A stretch of 64,000 nucleotides of DNA from JAFDWI01 sp963764215 (GTDB taxonomy: Bacteria; Actinomycetota; Acidimicrobiia; Acidimicrobiales; Iamiaceae). Position 1 is the first letter of the stretch; each line of letters opens with the position of its first letter. Shown one piece after another: positions 8,056 to 17,311 of the stretch. The stretch spans positions 186,001 through 250,000 of the forward strand of contig CAVXRS010000007.1 in the NCBI GenBank assembly GCA_963764215.1. Reading direction: 5' to 3'. The notes beneath the pieces were generated by a model, which saw only the letters and a program-made list of their open reading frames with translations, was not told the origin of the DNA and did no database searches. The position numbers and the translations under genes were made by a program.

Positions 8056-9294
8056 ATGCCACCGGTCCGGCTTTCCGAGGATTTCGGATTCGACTTCGCC
8101 CTCCGCTGTCTGCTCTCCGGCGTCGGGTACGGAATGGCCGATTCCGGTGAGGTGCTGGCGGTTGCCGACCAGGTGGTGGCCGGTGACCGCGACTCGTGGT
8201 TCGACGCGCTCGAAGCAGTCGCCGACCGGCTGGAGGCCGTGGCCGACGCCGCCGTCGAACGCCATCGGAAGAGCGCCTACCTGGCGTACCTGCGCGTGGC
8301 CAACTACCGGTACGCGGCGTTCTATCACGTGCTCGGCACTCGGGAACCGGGCCGGGCCGGGTCGGCCTGGGGCGCCCATCGGCGCGCGCTGCTGCGAGCC
8401 CTGGAACTCCGCGCGCAGCCCGTCGAGCCGTTCTCGGTGACCGTCGGCGACGTCGAGGTCAGGGCCTGGCTGTTCCGACCGCTCGGTCCGCCGCCCGGGC
8501 CGCTCCCGGTGGTGCTGGTCCACAACATGTCGACCGCGCCGTTCTCGGACGTGCTGATGACCGGCGTGGACGACGCCGTGGGGCGTGGATGGGCGGCGGT
8601 GGCCTTCGAAGGTCCGGGTCAGGGCGCCACCTGGTTCACCGACGGGGTCGGACCGACCGACGACTGGGCACCGTTCGCGGCCGCGGTGACCGATCGGGTG
8701 GCGAAGATTCCGGGAATCGACACCGACCGCCTGGTGGCGATGGGGATCAGCGACGGCAGTTACCTGGCCGCGTGGGCGACGGCGCATGATCCTCGCATCG
8801 CGGCGCTGGTGTGCGATCCCGGCGTGGTCCGGCCCGTCGACGGCGCGCTGGGCCAGCTTCCCGAGGATCTGCGCCGGCGCTGGCAGCGGGTGGAGGTCAC
8901 CGATCAGGATCAGCTTCGCGATTTCGACACCGCAGCGATGGCGGCAGCCGAAGATCCCGAGGTGGCTTTCACGCTGGCCAAGTTGGTGGAGCAGTGGCCC
9001 ACCGACTCGGTCGGCACCGTGTTGGCCCGACTGTCCGGATGGGACCTGTCGTCCGTGGTCGACGCCATCCGATGTCCGACCTGGATCGCCGACCCCGATG
9101 CCGCCGAGTCGTACCCCGGACAGTCGGCCGAGTTGGCAGGCCTGCTCGGCGACCGTTGCGACCTGGTCGCGTTCACGACCGGCGAAGGGGCCGGGCTCGA
9201 CTGCGAGATCGGTGCCCCGGCGTTGCGCAACCAACGGGCGTTCGACTGGCTGGAGGAGCACCTCGGCAGCCCCGCCACCTCGGGTGCGCCATAG
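8056..9294 (+). CDS. Alpha/beta hydrolase (serine esterase/peptidase fold)
   Basis: A 412-residue protein with a mostly helical N-terminal cap (residues 1-120) followed by an alpha/beta-hydrolase core. The oxyanion-type strand PVVLVHN is at about residue 151, and the nucleophile elbow GISDG (GxSxG) is at about 234-238. The architecture resembles the FrsA / 2,6-dihydropseudooxynicotine hydrolase-like group. The acid and histidine of the triad are not clear: no histidine follows the expected place near the C-terminus, apart from the EEHLG end. The substrate is unknown. Divergent from the MFS gene with a very short shared promoter region. Confidence 0.75.
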   Translation: MPPVRLSEDFGFDFALRCLLSGVGYGMADSGEVLAVADQVVAGDRDSWFDALEAVADRLEAVADAAVERHRKSAYLAYLRVANYRYAAFYHVLGTREPGRAGSAWGAHRRALLRALELRAQPVEPFSVTVGDVEVRAWLFRPLGPPPGPLPVVLVHNMSTAPFSDVLMTGVDDAVGRGWAAVAFEGPGQGATWFTDGVGPTDDWAPFAAAVTDRVAKIPGIDTDRLVAMGISDGSYLAAWATAHDPRIAALVCDPGVVRPVDGALGQLPEDLRRRWQRVEVTDQDQLRDFDTAAMAAAEDPEVAFTLAKLVEQWPTDSVGTVLARLSGWDLSSVVDAIRCPTWIADPDAAESYPGQSAELAGLLGDRCDLVAFTTGEGAGLDCEIGAPALRNQRAFDWLEEHLGSPATSGAP

Positions 9295-9334
9295 TGGGAG
9301 CCTTCGTCATCGCCCACCAGGAAGGGATTCCCCT

Positions 9335-9700
9335 ATGACCGAACCCGTCGGATGGCTGCGAGCCGTCGTCATCGACGCCGCCGAGCCCGAACGACTGGCG
9401 ACCTTCTGGGAGGCGGTCCTCGGAGTCGGAGTGGCCGAGACCGAACAGGACTGGATCCAACTCGAGCGTGACCGCGGCGGGGTCTACCTCGCTTTCCAAC
9501 CCCTGCCCGAAGGTGCCCGACCGGGAACGGCGAGGATGCGACCCGACATCGAGGTCGACGACATGGACGTGGCGCAGCACCAAATCGAGGAACTCGGTGG
9601 GACCCTGGTGGCGATCATCGAAGAGCCCGACGGCGACTCGCACCGGCGCATGGCCGATCCCGAGGGCAACGAGTTCACCATTCTGCTGCCATTGCACTGA
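9335..9700 (+). CDS. VOC-fold (glyoxalase/bleomycin-resistance-like) protein
   Basis: A 121-residue single-module vicinal-oxygen-chelate protein. It has the LRAVVIDAAEPERLATFWEA opening, a central VYLAFQPLPEG strand and the C-terminal DPEGNEFTILLP signature. Members bind a metal or sequester small molecules; single-domain forms act as dimers. The start at 9335 follows GAAGGG. Its stop TGA overlaps the next gene's ATG (TGATG), indicating coupled translation with the unknown 380-residue protein. Confidence 0.8.
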   Translation: MTEPVGWLRAVVIDAAEPERLATFWEAVLGVGVAETEQDWIQLERDRGGVYLAFQPLPEGARPGTARMRPDIEVDDMDVAQHQIEELGGTLVAIIEEPDGDSHRRMADPEGNEFTILLPLH

Positions 9701-10842
9701 TGGCCGATCGGCGCACGGGACCGGCCACCGACCTCGAAGCCGACGGCGACCGGGCCCTCGCTCTGCGCCTCCTCGCCCGGCCTCCCCACCCGCCTCGTCG
9801 GCCGGCACTGTTCAGTTCCGGGACCCTTTTCGGCCAGCCCGGTATCTACCCGGAGGGACCGGCGATGGTGCCCGCCTCGGGACCACCGCCCGACGCTCCG
9901 GCCCTCACCCGCGAGGCAGGTGCCGTGCTCGACGCCCTCGGCGCTCCGTCCGGCGAGGCGCGACGTTGGCTGGAGGCCGAGCCTGATCCGGGGCTGCCCC
10001 GGGAACCGGCTCTGCGACTGGCGTTCGCGGTCATGTCCCGGACCGCGGCCGCCCCGGCCGTGGCGGGCTTCCCCGACCGCACCACGGCACGGTCGATCGA
10101 GTTCGGCAGGACGGAGTCACCGGGCCGGGTGGTCGGTCCACCACAGGGCGGCGGTCCCGCCGGGACACGGGTCGTCAACGAGCGCTACCGGGCGGAGCAT
10201 CCCGCACTCCTGGCCCCATCGATCGCGCACGATCTGTTGTGGGCCCCGAACACCGGCGGCCACGCGGCCGAAGCACTCCTCCACGCCCTTGCGGCGATCG
10301 TGCACCTCCAATTGGTGGCGCGGGCACCGTGGTTGGCCCATCTGGGCACCGAGCTGTGCCGTCGTCAGAACTCGCTGGCCATCACCTTGTGCAATTCGCG
10401 CCAGCCGGGGCAGGCGCGCAGCACCCTGGTTGCCCCGCAGGGCCCCGGCACGATCCCGGGCGGCGACCCGGCCATGCAGACTCGGGACTTCTGGTCGGTG
10501 CCCTTCGCACCCGTGGACGACGCGCCTGCCACGGAGGTGGCTGTCCAAGTTCTCGAATCGCTCGTCGAGGCCCCCGTGGGAAGTTCCCACGGTGAGGCAC
10601 CGGAAGTGGCGTTCAGCGAGGAGTACGGCCGGTGGTTCGGAGCGCGACTCGGGTGGCACTGGCTGGCGCCGGTGGAACGACTGCGGGCAGTGGTGGCCTT
10701 GGGCCTGGTGGACGAAGACGACATCTTCGAGGAGGCAGGAGCCGTCGGCTACGCGAACCGCGACGCTGCGATCGCCGGGCTCGGTCTGGAGGCGGCCTTG
10801 TCTCTTTGGTCGAACAACGGCATCGGTCGACCCAGGGGCTGA
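9700..10842 (+). CDS. Unrecognised 380-residue protein coupled to the VOC gene
   Basis: No family is recognised. The protein has a proline/arginine-rich first 100 residues. A well-structured region follows, with NERYRAEHPALLAPSIAHDLLW (about 161-182) and an HAAEALLHALAAIVHLQLVA helix. A hydrophobic-acidic C-terminal half contains YGRWFGARLGWHWL and VDEDDIFEEAGAVGYANRD. The HDLLW segment and paired histidines could form a metal site, but this is speculation. Start and frame are firm because the ATG overlaps the VOC stop codon. It carries no signal peptide or membrane helix. Confidence 0.6.
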   Translation: MADRRTGPATDLEADGDRALALRLLARPPHPPRRPALFSSGTLFGQPGIYPEGPAMVPASGPPPDAPALTREAGAVLDALGAPSGEARRWLEAEPDPGLPREPALRLAFAVMSRTAAAPAVAGFPDRTTARSIEFGRTESPGRVVGPPQGGGPAGTRVVNERYRAEHPALLAPSIAHDLLWAPNTGGHAAEALLHALAAIVHLQLVARAPWLAHLGTELCRRQNSLAITLCNSRQPGQARSTLVAPQGPGTIPGGDPAMQTRDFWSVPFAPVDDAPATEVAVQVLESLVEAPVGSSHGEAPEVAFSEEYGRWFGARLGWHWLAPVERLRAVVALGLVDEDDIFEEAGAVGYANRDAAIAGLGLEAALSLWSNNGIGRPRG

Positions 10843-10965
10843 ACTTCCTCGGGGTCGCCGACGCGTCGATCAGGTCGGTAGGTGCACGGCATCGTTCCCG
10901 GCGCCGGTCTCGAGTCCGTGACCCAACCCGGCATCAGCTCCGCGATCTGGCTCCAACGGTACGGC

Positions 10966-11619
10966 TCAGTGTTCGAAGGTGGTCACGGCGTCCGCGATGG
11001 GCGTGGCGCCGGTGTTGAACTCGATCGTCGAGCCGGCCGTCGCCGGTCGTTCGAGGACCTCGACCGCCACCTTGGCGACATCGGCCCTTGGGACGTGGCC
11101 TCCCGAGATGTCATCGCCGAATTCGATCGTGCCCGTCGGTGGGTCGTCGGTGAGGCGACTGGGCCCCAGGATGGTCCACGCCAGGCCACTCGCCCGAAGG
11201 TGGGCGTCGGCTGCTGCCTTGGCCTCCGCGTAGGCAAAGAAGCTGTCTGCCGGGTCGACCCCATGGTTCGGCCCGGCACCGAAATACGAGACCATGATGT
11301 AACGGTCGACCTGGGCCAGCGCGGCGGCGTCCATCGATCGGATCGCGGCGTCTCGGTCGATCGCTTCGGTACGCGCGGGGTTCCCGCCACCGGCCCCGGC
11401 GCTCCACACCACGGCATCGTGCCCGGTGATGATCGTGGCCAACTCGTCGATCTGGGCGGTGGCGAGGTCTGCCACGAGCGGGTTCGCCCCCGTCGCGACG
11501 ATGTCGGCCGACTGGGCAGGGTCACGGATCACGGCGGTGACCTCATGGCCCGCCGCGCTGAGCAGGGGAGAGAGCAGCAATGCCACCTTGCCGTGCCCGC
11601 CGAAGACGATGCTGCGCAT
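10966..11619 (-). CDS. NAD(P)-binding protein, atypical SDR (NmrA/SDR_a5-like)
   Basis: A 217-residue Rossmann protein beginning IVFGGHGKVALLLSPLL, a GxxGxxA-type dinucleotide site. It continues through VVWSAGAGGG and a YIMVSYFGAG strand, then AYAEAKAAADAHL and WTILGPSRLTDDPPTG, the typical atypical-SDR substrate-side motifs. The length fits the family (about 210-220). These proteins act as small reductases or redox sensors; the substrate is unknown. It stands alone on the minus strand, 71 bp upstream of the sirtuin gene's start region. Confidence 0.82.
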   Translation of the reverse strand: MRSIVFGGHGKVALLLSPLLSAAGHEVTAVIRDPAQSADIVATGANPLVADLATAQIDELATIITGHDAVVWSAGAGGGNPARTEAIDRDAAIRSMDAAALAQVDRYIMVSYFGAGPNHGVDPADSFFAYAEAKAAADAHLRASGLAWTILGPSRLTDDPPTGTIEFGDDISGGHVPRADVAKVAVEVLERPATAGSTIEFNTGATPIADAVTTFEH

Positions 11620-11690
11620 GGTCAGATCCTCCGATCGTCGCGGTTCGACCAGAACCTAGCGACAACCCGCCGGGTCCGAGGGCCGGGAAC

Positions 11691-12452
11691 TCAGCCGAGG
11701 AGTTCGGGCAGCACGTCGCTGATCGAACCGCGCACCACCACGTCGGCCAGGTCGTCGAACTCGGTCGGCGCGCCGTTGACGATCACCAGTCGGGCACCGG
11801 AGGTGAGCGCGGCGGGCACCAGCGCCGCCACGGGAAACACCGAAAGTGTCGAACCCACCGCCAGGAGCAGGTCAGCGTTGCGGGCCGCGACTTCGGCCCG
11901 ATTGATGTCGGTTTCGACGAGGCGCTGGCCGAAGCTGATCGTGGCGGACTTGACCATGCCCCCGCACACCCGGCACACGGGATCGTCCTCGCCGGCACGC
12001 ACCCGCTCCAGGGTCGTCGCGATCGGCAGCCGATCGCCACAATCCAGACAGACCGTCTCCCGGCTGTTGCCGTGGATCTCGACCAGCCGCTGCGGGTCGG
12101 TCCCCGCCTCGAGGTGCAGCCCGTCCACGTTCTGGGTCACCAGCAGGTCCAGCGTTCCGGTGGCTTCGAGCTCCACCAGTGCCCGGTGCCCGGCATTGGG
12201 ACGTGGCGCGGGACGTTCGCCGGAGGCCAGCCGGGACCGCCACGCCGAGCGACGCAACTCGGGGTCGGTCATCCAGTGGTGGATGTCCGAGGCCCGTTCC
12301 GCCGCCGGGTTCGTCGTCCAGACCCCGCGGGGACCGCGGAAGTCGGGGATGCCGCTGTCGGTGCTGATCCCGGCGCCGGTGAGCGCCACGATGTGGGCAG
12401 CGACGGCCAGCAGATCACGGGCATGGTCGATGTCCGTTTGGTCCGGCGCCAT
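11691..12452 (-). CDS. Sir2-family NAD-dependent protein deacylase
   Basis: A 253-residue sirtuin. The NAD site reads TGAGISTDSGIPDFRG (about residues 25-40) and the catalytic histidine lies in EIHGNSRE, preceded by TQNVDGLH. A structural zinc site is formed by CLDC and CRVC. The C-terminal Rossmann part has AVGSTLSVFPVA and VIVNGAPTEFDDLAD. The reaction removes acyl groups from lysine while consuming NAD+. ATG 12452 is used; the frame extends to 12557 but without a credible leader. All catalytic residues are intact. Confidence 0.93.
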   Translation of the reverse strand: MAPDQTDIDHARDLLAVAAHIVALTGAGISTDSGIPDFRGPRGVWTTNPAAERASDIHHWMTDPELRRSAWRSRLASGERPAPRPNAGHRALVELEATGTLDLLVTQNVDGLHLEAGTDPQRLVEIHGNSRETVCLDCGDRLPIATTLERVRAGEDDPVCRVCGGMVKSATISFGQRLVETDINRAEVAARNADLLLAVGSTLSVFPVAALVPAALTSGARLVIVNGAPTEFDDLADVVVRGSISDVLPELLG

Positions 12453-12650
12453 CGCCGCGAGGCTAGCGAGCCGCCCTCGGGCAGGATTCCCAAGCGTGTC
12501 CTGACCGATGCGCCGAGCGACGACTCCGCCCGCCGGTGAGCGCTGGACACCGTGCAAGCCGGGACGAGAGCTGCTAGAACGCTATTGGCAGTTCAACTAG
12601 CAAAAGTTTCGCATCGAGCCCGAGCCGAGCGACGAAGGGGAATACAGGCG

Positions 12651-14423
12651 ATGGTCAGACGGATCCTTGGCGGGCTCGTGGTGCTCGGGCTGTGCGTGAG
12701 CGCGTGCAGCAACAGCGGCAACTCGGGCAGTGGCGCTGCCAAATCGGCCGGCGGCAACGGCACCGGCCCAGCAGGCGCTTCGTCGTTGTTCGGCGCCAAG
12801 GACCTGAACGCCCCGCAGCACGTCGGCACTCCCAAACGCGGCGGGGACCTCACGTTCGGGCTGGAATCCGACGTCCTGGACGTGTCGCCGGCCAAGAGCA
12901 TCGTGCAGCCCTCCGACCGTGCCCTGGCCACCGCCGTGTTCGACCCGCTGGTCAGCTTTGACGCCCACGGTCAGCCCGTCACCGACAACACCGACCACAA
13001 GGTCGATCAACTCGCCGACGAGGTGACGCATCCCGCCGGCGACCTGGCGACCTGGACGGTGCACCTGCGCAAAGGGATCGAGTTCTCCAACGGCAAACCC
13101 CTGACCGCCGCCGAAATCGTCTCCCACACCAAATGGGTGCAGGCCGGCGGCGTGTGCGCCTGCAAGGAGAGCGCGGCCGAGATCTCCTCGCTCGACACGG
13201 GCACCGACGACCAGGGCCGGGCGACGGTCACCTACCACCTGTCGAGCCCCGTGGTGGACTGGCCCGACAAGATCGCCACGACCGGGCTCGGGTGGATCAC
13301 CGAATCGGGCGCCCGGGGCACGGACACGAACCCCGATCTCACCACCGACCATCTCGTGGGCACCGGACCCTTCGTGTTCGACAAGCACTCCGGTGACACC
13401 TACAAGGTCGTGAAGAACCCGCACTACTACGGGGTCGACCCGGTCAACGGCCAACAGCTGCCCTACCTCGACTCGATCGAGTTCAAACCGCTGAGCGATT
13501 CGGTGACCCGCTTGCAGGCCGTGTCCTCGGGCGGGGTCCAGATCATGCAGACCGCCGACACGTCCAACCTCGTCGGGGCCCAGAAGGACTCGAACCTGCG
13601 GATCCAGCCGATCCAGGGGACGAGCTCGACCATCCAGGTGCTGAACCTGACCCACGAACCGTTCGGGGTGAAGCCCAAACCGGGCGAGACCGCCCAGACC
13701 ACCGCACAGCGATCCCTGGACGACCCGACCGCCCACAAGGCCCGGTTGGCCTACGAGGTCAGCATCAACCGCAGCGAGATCAACCAGAAGTACTACCAGG
13801 GCACCCGCGTCCCCGCCTACGGGTTCCTCCCCTTGACCAACCCGTACTTCAGTGCCAAGGGCCAGCTCCCGCGCTACGACCCGATCCAGGCGAAGAAGCT
13901 CGTCGCCCAGGTGAAAGCCGCCGGGGTGAGCATGAAGTTGAAGACCATGTGCATCAACACGCCCGAGGCCAGCAGCGTCCACCAGATCATGGCCGCCCAA
14001 CAGGAAGCGGTCGGCATCGCCTCGGTCCAGAAGCAGGTCGACCAGGCGACTCTCGTGCGGACCATGCTCTCCGGCGGTACCAGCGCCGTGTGGGATGTGG
14101 CGTGCTTCCGGTCCGGGCAGTTCGCCGACCCCGACGGTCTGTACTCCCGATTCCACACCGGCGGTTCGCTGAACCTGGCCAAGTACTCGCGGGCCAAGGT
14201 CGACCAGTGGCTCGAAGCGGGCCGCACCCACGCTGACGTGCCGTACCGCAAGTCGGTGTACGACAAGGTGCAGATCCAGACCGCCGCCGACATCGTGTAC
14301 GTCCCGTTGCTGTTCGATCTGTTCGGCAACGTCCACTCGGAGAAGATCAGCGGGCTGTCGCTGCCCGACCCGACCTCGCTCGGCACGATCCGACCCGGCG
14401 AGCTGTACTACATCGGCTCGTAG
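12651..14423 (+). CDS. ABC transporter substrate-binding lipoprotein, family 5 (peptide/nickel type)
   Basis: A 590-residue exported binding protein. A short basic N-terminus and hydrophobic core end in a lipobox (CVSAC, Cys about 17), followed by a Gly/Ser/Asn-rich linker, so it should be lipid-anchored outside the membrane. The family-5 body shows WTVHLRKGIEFSNGKPLTA near residue 135, YKVVKNPHYYG and LNLTHEPFG. No permease or ATPase genes flank it, so it is an orphan component in this window. The ATG at 12651 follows GAAGGGG. The ligand (oligopeptide, sugar or other) cannot be told from sequence. Confidence 0.9.
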   Translation: MVRRILGGLVVLGLCVSACSNSGNSGSGAAKSAGGNGTGPAGASSLFGAKDLNAPQHVGTPKRGGDLTFGLESDVLDVSPAKSIVQPSDRALATAVFDPLVSFDAHGQPVTDNTDHKVDQLADEVTHPAGDLATWTVHLRKGIEFSNGKPLTAAEIVSHTKWVQAGGVCACKESAAEISSLDTGTDDQGRATVTYHLSSPVVDWPDKIATTGLGWITESGARGTDTNPDLTTDHLVGTGPFVFDKHSGDTYKVVKNPHYYGVDPVNGQQLPYLDSIEFKPLSDSVTRLQAVSSGGVQIMQTADTSNLVGAQKDSNLRIQPIQGTSSTIQVLNLTHEPFGVKPKPGETAQTTAQRSLDDPTAHKARLAYEVSINRSEINQKYYQGTRVPAYGFLPLTNPYFSAKGQLPRYDPIQAKKLVAQVKAAGVSMKLKTMCINTPEASSVHQIMAAQQEAVGIASVQKQVDQATLVRTMLSGGTSAVWDVACFRSGQFADPDGLYSRFHTGGSLNLAKYSRAKVDQWLEAGRTHADVPYRKSVYDKVQIQTAADIVYVPLLFDLFGNVHSEKISGLSLPDPTSLGTIRPGELYYIGS

Positions 14424-14501
14424 CCGCACCCGCTCTCCCCGGACCGGTCGGCCCGCTGGCCCGCCCGGCTCCGCGGCGCCGTCGTCTACCATGGATCTGC
14501 C

Positions 14502-14942
14502 ATGTCATCTTTCGACGCAGAGTACGAACCGAGCTCCTGGGAACCCATCGCCGCCGAAGTCGAGCGTTACGAGCAGCACAACGGGACGGTGCCCAGCGAA
14601 CTCGTGGGCGACCAGTGGATCGTGTTGTGGACGATCGGCGCCAAGTCGGGCAAGGTGCGCAAGACCCCGCTCGTGCGAACGTCCGACGGCGCGGGCAACT
14701 ACGCGGTGATCGGATCCCAAGGCGGCGCGCCGACCAATCCCGACTGGGTGCACAACCTGCGGGCCAATCCGGTGGCGCGCCTCCAGGACGGCGCAACCGT
14801 GCACGATCTCGTGGCACACGAAGCCGAGGGTGAGGAGAAGGCCACCTGGTGGGCCCGCGCCGTCGATGTCTGGCCCAGCTACGACGACTACCAGGCGGCG
14901 ACCGAGCGGCGCATTCCGCTTTTCGTGCTCGAACCCGCCTGA
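14502..14942 (+). CDS. Deazaflavin (F420)-dependent nitroreductase family protein
   Basis: A 146-residue split-barrel protein of the DDN type. Signature segments are LWTIGAKSGKVRKTPLVR (about residues 42-59), YAVIGSQGGAPTNPDWVHNL and a C-terminal WARAVDVWPSYDDYQAATER then IPLFVLEP. The family binds coenzyme F420 or related deazaflavins and reduces or binds lipophilic quinone-like substrates; many members lack proven activity. It stands 79 bp after the lipoprotein gene and 92 bp before the MerR regulator. A second, shorter homologue lies at 16407. Confidence 0.9.
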   Translation: MSSFDAEYEPSSWEPIAAEVERYEQHNGTVPSELVGDQWIVLWTIGAKSGKVRKTPLVRTSDGAGNYAVIGSQGGAPTNPDWVHNLRANPVARLQDGATVHDLVAHEAEGEEKATWWARAVDVWPSYDDYQAATERRIPLFVLEPA

Positions 14943-15033
14943 GGGCGTCGAATCCGGCCGGCGGTGGCTGTCGGCACCATCGTCTGCCAGTGATCACTGT
15001 CACGAGGGCGTGCTCGTCTGTCAGACTGGATCG

Positions 15034-15846
15034 ATGGCCAAGCGTGACAAGTCCGACGCGACCGCGAGCGGTCCGGCCGCGGCCGCCGACGACGGCGCCG
15101 CATCCGAAGGCGACGACCTGCCCGGCTACAGCCTGGCCGAGCTGGCCGATCTCACCGGCGTGACCGAGCGGACCATCCGCTACTACCAGTCCGAGAAGCT
15201 CATCCCGAAGCCGGCCAAGGCGGGTCGTGAGCGACGCTATGACGACGAGCACCGCAAGCGCATCGCGCTGATCGTCGACCTGCGCGATCGGGGACTCAAC
15301 CTGCAGACGATCCGGGATCTGGTCGACAACGACGACCCGACCCACACGGTCGCGTCCTGGCTGGGCATCGACGCCGCGCTGCGCGTGCCATGGTCCGAGG
15401 ATCGGCCCCGCATCGTGACCCGCGCCGAGTTGCGCGACCTGGTGGGCGACCCCGCGCCCGGTCTGCTCGCCGAACTGCGCGACGCCGGCTACACGCGGAC
15501 CAACCCCGACGGCACCTGGACGGTACCGTCCCCGGCGCTGCTGACCCTGGCCCTGCAACTGCACGAAGCCGGGGTCGACATCGAGATCGCCGGCCACATC
15601 CGCGACGTCCTTCGCAAACGGGTCGCCAAGGCCGTGGACGAGACCGTGAGCTACCTCGTCGACCGTTGGCGGACCGAACTGTCCGCCGATGAGGGACGGG
15701 ACCGGCTCGTGGCGTCACTGTCGACGCTGCGCCCGGTGGCGGGGGAGATGACCGGTGTCATCTTCGCCCAGGAACTCGAACGGGCACTGGGCGAACTGGT
15801 CACCTCACACGCCCGGGATCTGGCACGCCCGGACCGACACGACTGA
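15034..15846 (+). CDS. MerR-family transcriptional regulator
   Basis: A 270-residue protein. An acidic low-complexity leader (residues 1-30) precedes a MerR winged helix (YSLAELADLTGVTERTIRYY, about 33-52; then GRERRYDDEHRKRIALI). The remaining 180 residues form a second part containing a LVGDPAPGLLAELRDAGYTR segment and a helical C-terminal end, longer than classic metal-sensing MerR proteins. No metal-binding cysteines are present, so a small-molecule sensor is likelier. It is followed on the other strand by an SRPBCC gene. Confidence 0.88.
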   Translation: MAKRDKSDATASGPAAAADDGAASEGDDLPGYSLAELADLTGVTERTIRYYQSEKLIPKPAKAGRERRYDDEHRKRIALIVDLRDRGLNLQTIRDLVDNDDPTHTVASWLGIDAALRVPWSEDRPRIVTRAELRDLVGDPAPGLLAELRDAGYTRTNPDGTWTVPSPALLTLALQLHEAGVDIEIAGHIRDVLRKRVAKAVDETVSYLVDRWRTELSADEGRDRLVASLSTLRPVAGEMTGVIFAQELERALGELVTSHARDLARPDRHD

Positions 15847-15883
15847 ACCTTCGCCGCGGTCGCCGACGCCCGCCGGTCGGGAG

Positions 15884-16342
15884 TCAGCTCTCCAGCGCGG
15901 CGGCGAGACGCTCGAGCGTGTCACTCATCGTCGAGCGGTTCCGCGCGCCGCGATCCTCCACGCCGGACATCTGCTTGCTGAACTCCAACGTCGACTCGGG
16001 GCGCAGATCCTCACTCCACTCGGTCACCCGACAGCCCGACCCGGTGGGCTCGATCGCATACCCCCACGTCGCGTAGTGGAAATCGAACATCGAACACTCG
16101 AACGCGAACGACCGTCCGGGATCGGCTTCGATGATCATGCACTGACTCGTCCATTCATGGTCGCCGTTGCGGTTGTGGCCATCGAACACCGCGCCGACCT
16201 CGGGTCCGTCGAAGGGATCGTGCCAGGTGCACGAATCGCACTCGGTCGACCACTCACCCATCCGGGTCACATCAGCGATGGCGGCGTACACGGCCTCGGG
16301 AGCAGCGGCGATGTCACGGGAGATCTCGAGTCGTTCGGCCAT
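15884..16342 (-). CDS. SRPBCC-family (START-like) protein
   Basis: A 152-residue START-fold protein starting ERLEISRDIAAAPEAVYAAI ADVTRMGEWSTE, the standard polyketide-cyclase/SRPBCC opening. It includes DPFDGPEVGAVFDGHN and a central hydrophobic strand set (YATWGYAIEPTGSGCRVTEW). These proteins form a deep hydrophobic cavity that binds lipids or polyketides; a catalytic role is uncertain. ATG 16342 is chosen because the longer upstream frame is antisense to the next gene. It is divergent from the second deazaflavin-type gene, with 64 bp between starts. Confidence 0.88.
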   Translation of the reverse strand: MAERLEISRDIAAAPEAVYAAIADVTRMGEWSTECDSCTWHDPFDGPEVGAVFDGHNRNGDHEWTSQCMIIEADPGRSFAFECSMFDFHYATWGYAIEPTGSGCRVTEWSEDLRPESTLEFSKQMSGVEDRGARNRSTMSDTLERLAAALES

Positions 16343-16406
16343 GTGGGCAGTCAAGCACACCGAACGGATCGGTTTCCGATGTACACGTCGACGTGGTCGT
16401 TCTACG

Positions 16407-16823
16407 ATGCACGACGTGAGCGACTTCAACACGCAGATCATCGAGGAGTTCCGCGCCAACGACGGCCGGGTCGGCGGAGGGTTCGAGGGGGCGACGCTGC
16501 TGCTCCTGCACACCACCGGTGCGAAATCCGGCCGCGAACGGGTCAACCCGATGGTGTACCAGGACCTCGGCGACGGCCGCATCGCCGTGTTCGCCTCCAA
16601 GGCCGGTGCCGACACCCACCCCGACTGGTACCACAACCTGGTCGCGCACCCCGAGGTCAACGCGGAGATCGGCACCACCACCAGATCGTTCACCGCCCGC
16701 ACGGCGACGACGGCGGAACGTGCGCCGATCTGGGCGAAACAGAAGCAGGACATGCCGGGCTTCGCGGACTACGAAGACCAGACCGACCGGGAGATCCCGG
16801 TGGTCATCCTCGAAGGGAACTGA
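16407..16823 (+). CDS. Deazaflavin (F420)-dependent nitroreductase family protein, second copy
   Basis: A 138-residue DDN-type split barrel. Signature segments are LLLLHTTGAKSGRERVNPM (about residues 31-49), FASKAGADTHPDWYHNLVAH and a C-terminal GFADYEDQTDREIPVVILE. It belongs to the same family as the protein at 14502 but is clearly diverged, so it is not a recent duplicate. It may use F420H2 to reduce lipophilic substrates; the partner F420 biosynthesis genes are not in this window. Confidence 0.9.
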   Translation: MHDVSDFNTQIIEEFRANDGRVGGGFEGATLLLLHTTGAKSGRERVNPMVYQDLGDGRIAVFASKAGADTHPDWYHNLVAHPEVNAEIGTTTRSFTARTATTAERAPIWAKQKQDMPGFADYEDQTDREIPVVILEGN

Positions 16824-16852
16824 CGCTCACCGCCGAGCGCAACGTCGGGCGG

Positions 16853-17311
16853 TCAGGTCCAGGCGTCCATGTCGGCCCGGTACGTCGACGGCATCTCGGA
16901 CGAAGTCGACCGGTTGCGCCGGTCACCGGGAACCCGATCGAGATGGATGTCGATCAGCTCGCGGGCCACGTTCTCGAGTGCCTGGTCCCGGAACTCGACG
17001 CCGTAGTGACTCATGGCCGGGTCGTCGGCCGGTCGTACGACCCGGACCACCGCCTGCCCGGTGACCGGGCCGATCGTGATCACCACCGGCATCGCTTCGC
17101 GCAGGTCGTCACGAGTGGGGGCCTCGAATCCGAGCCCGGTGTAGGACCAGTCCTCGGTGATCACCTCCGTGGCCTTGGGCTTGGGCCGAAAGCGGCTCGG
17201 CTTGGGCGGCGCGAACGAGATCGGCACCGTTATCTGGTAGCGCTCACCGATCCGCTTCTGGACGGCGGCGGCTCGTTCTGCCCGGTCGTCATGTTCGGTG
17301 AGTCGGTCCAT
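16853..17311 (-). CDS. PilZ-domain protein (probable c-di-GMP receptor)
   Basis: A 152-residue protein whose central part carries both PilZ ligand motifs, RxxxR (RIGER) and DxSxxG (DWSYTG), separated by the usual spacing and a PKPSRFRPKP linker. These residues bind cyclic di-GMP in known PilZ domains. The rest is a short acidic N-terminal helix and a basic C-terminus. The start is uncertain: ATG 17311 is used, while the frame extends to a GTG at 17389. No flagellar or cellulose genes are nearby, so the controlled process is unknown. Confidence 0.75.
   Translation of the reverse strand: MDRLTEHDDRAERAAAVQKRIGERYQITVPISFAPPKPSRFRPKPKATEVITEDWSYTGLGFEAPTRDDLREAMPVVITIGPVTGQAVVRVVRPADDPAMSHYGVEFRDQALENVARELIDIHLDRVPGDRRNRSTSSEMPSTYRADMDAWT

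Noticed and set aside
8023..9261. N-terminal extension of the MFS frame across the alpha/beta hydrolase gene
   Set aside because: The extension is antisense to the hydrolase, which carries a GxSxG motif; the transporter begins near 8022.
12597..14492. 631-residue minus-strand ORF
   Set aside because: It lies antisense to the substrate-binding lipoprotein, whose lipobox and family motifs are clear; the antisense product is low-complexity Gly/Val/Asp without domains.
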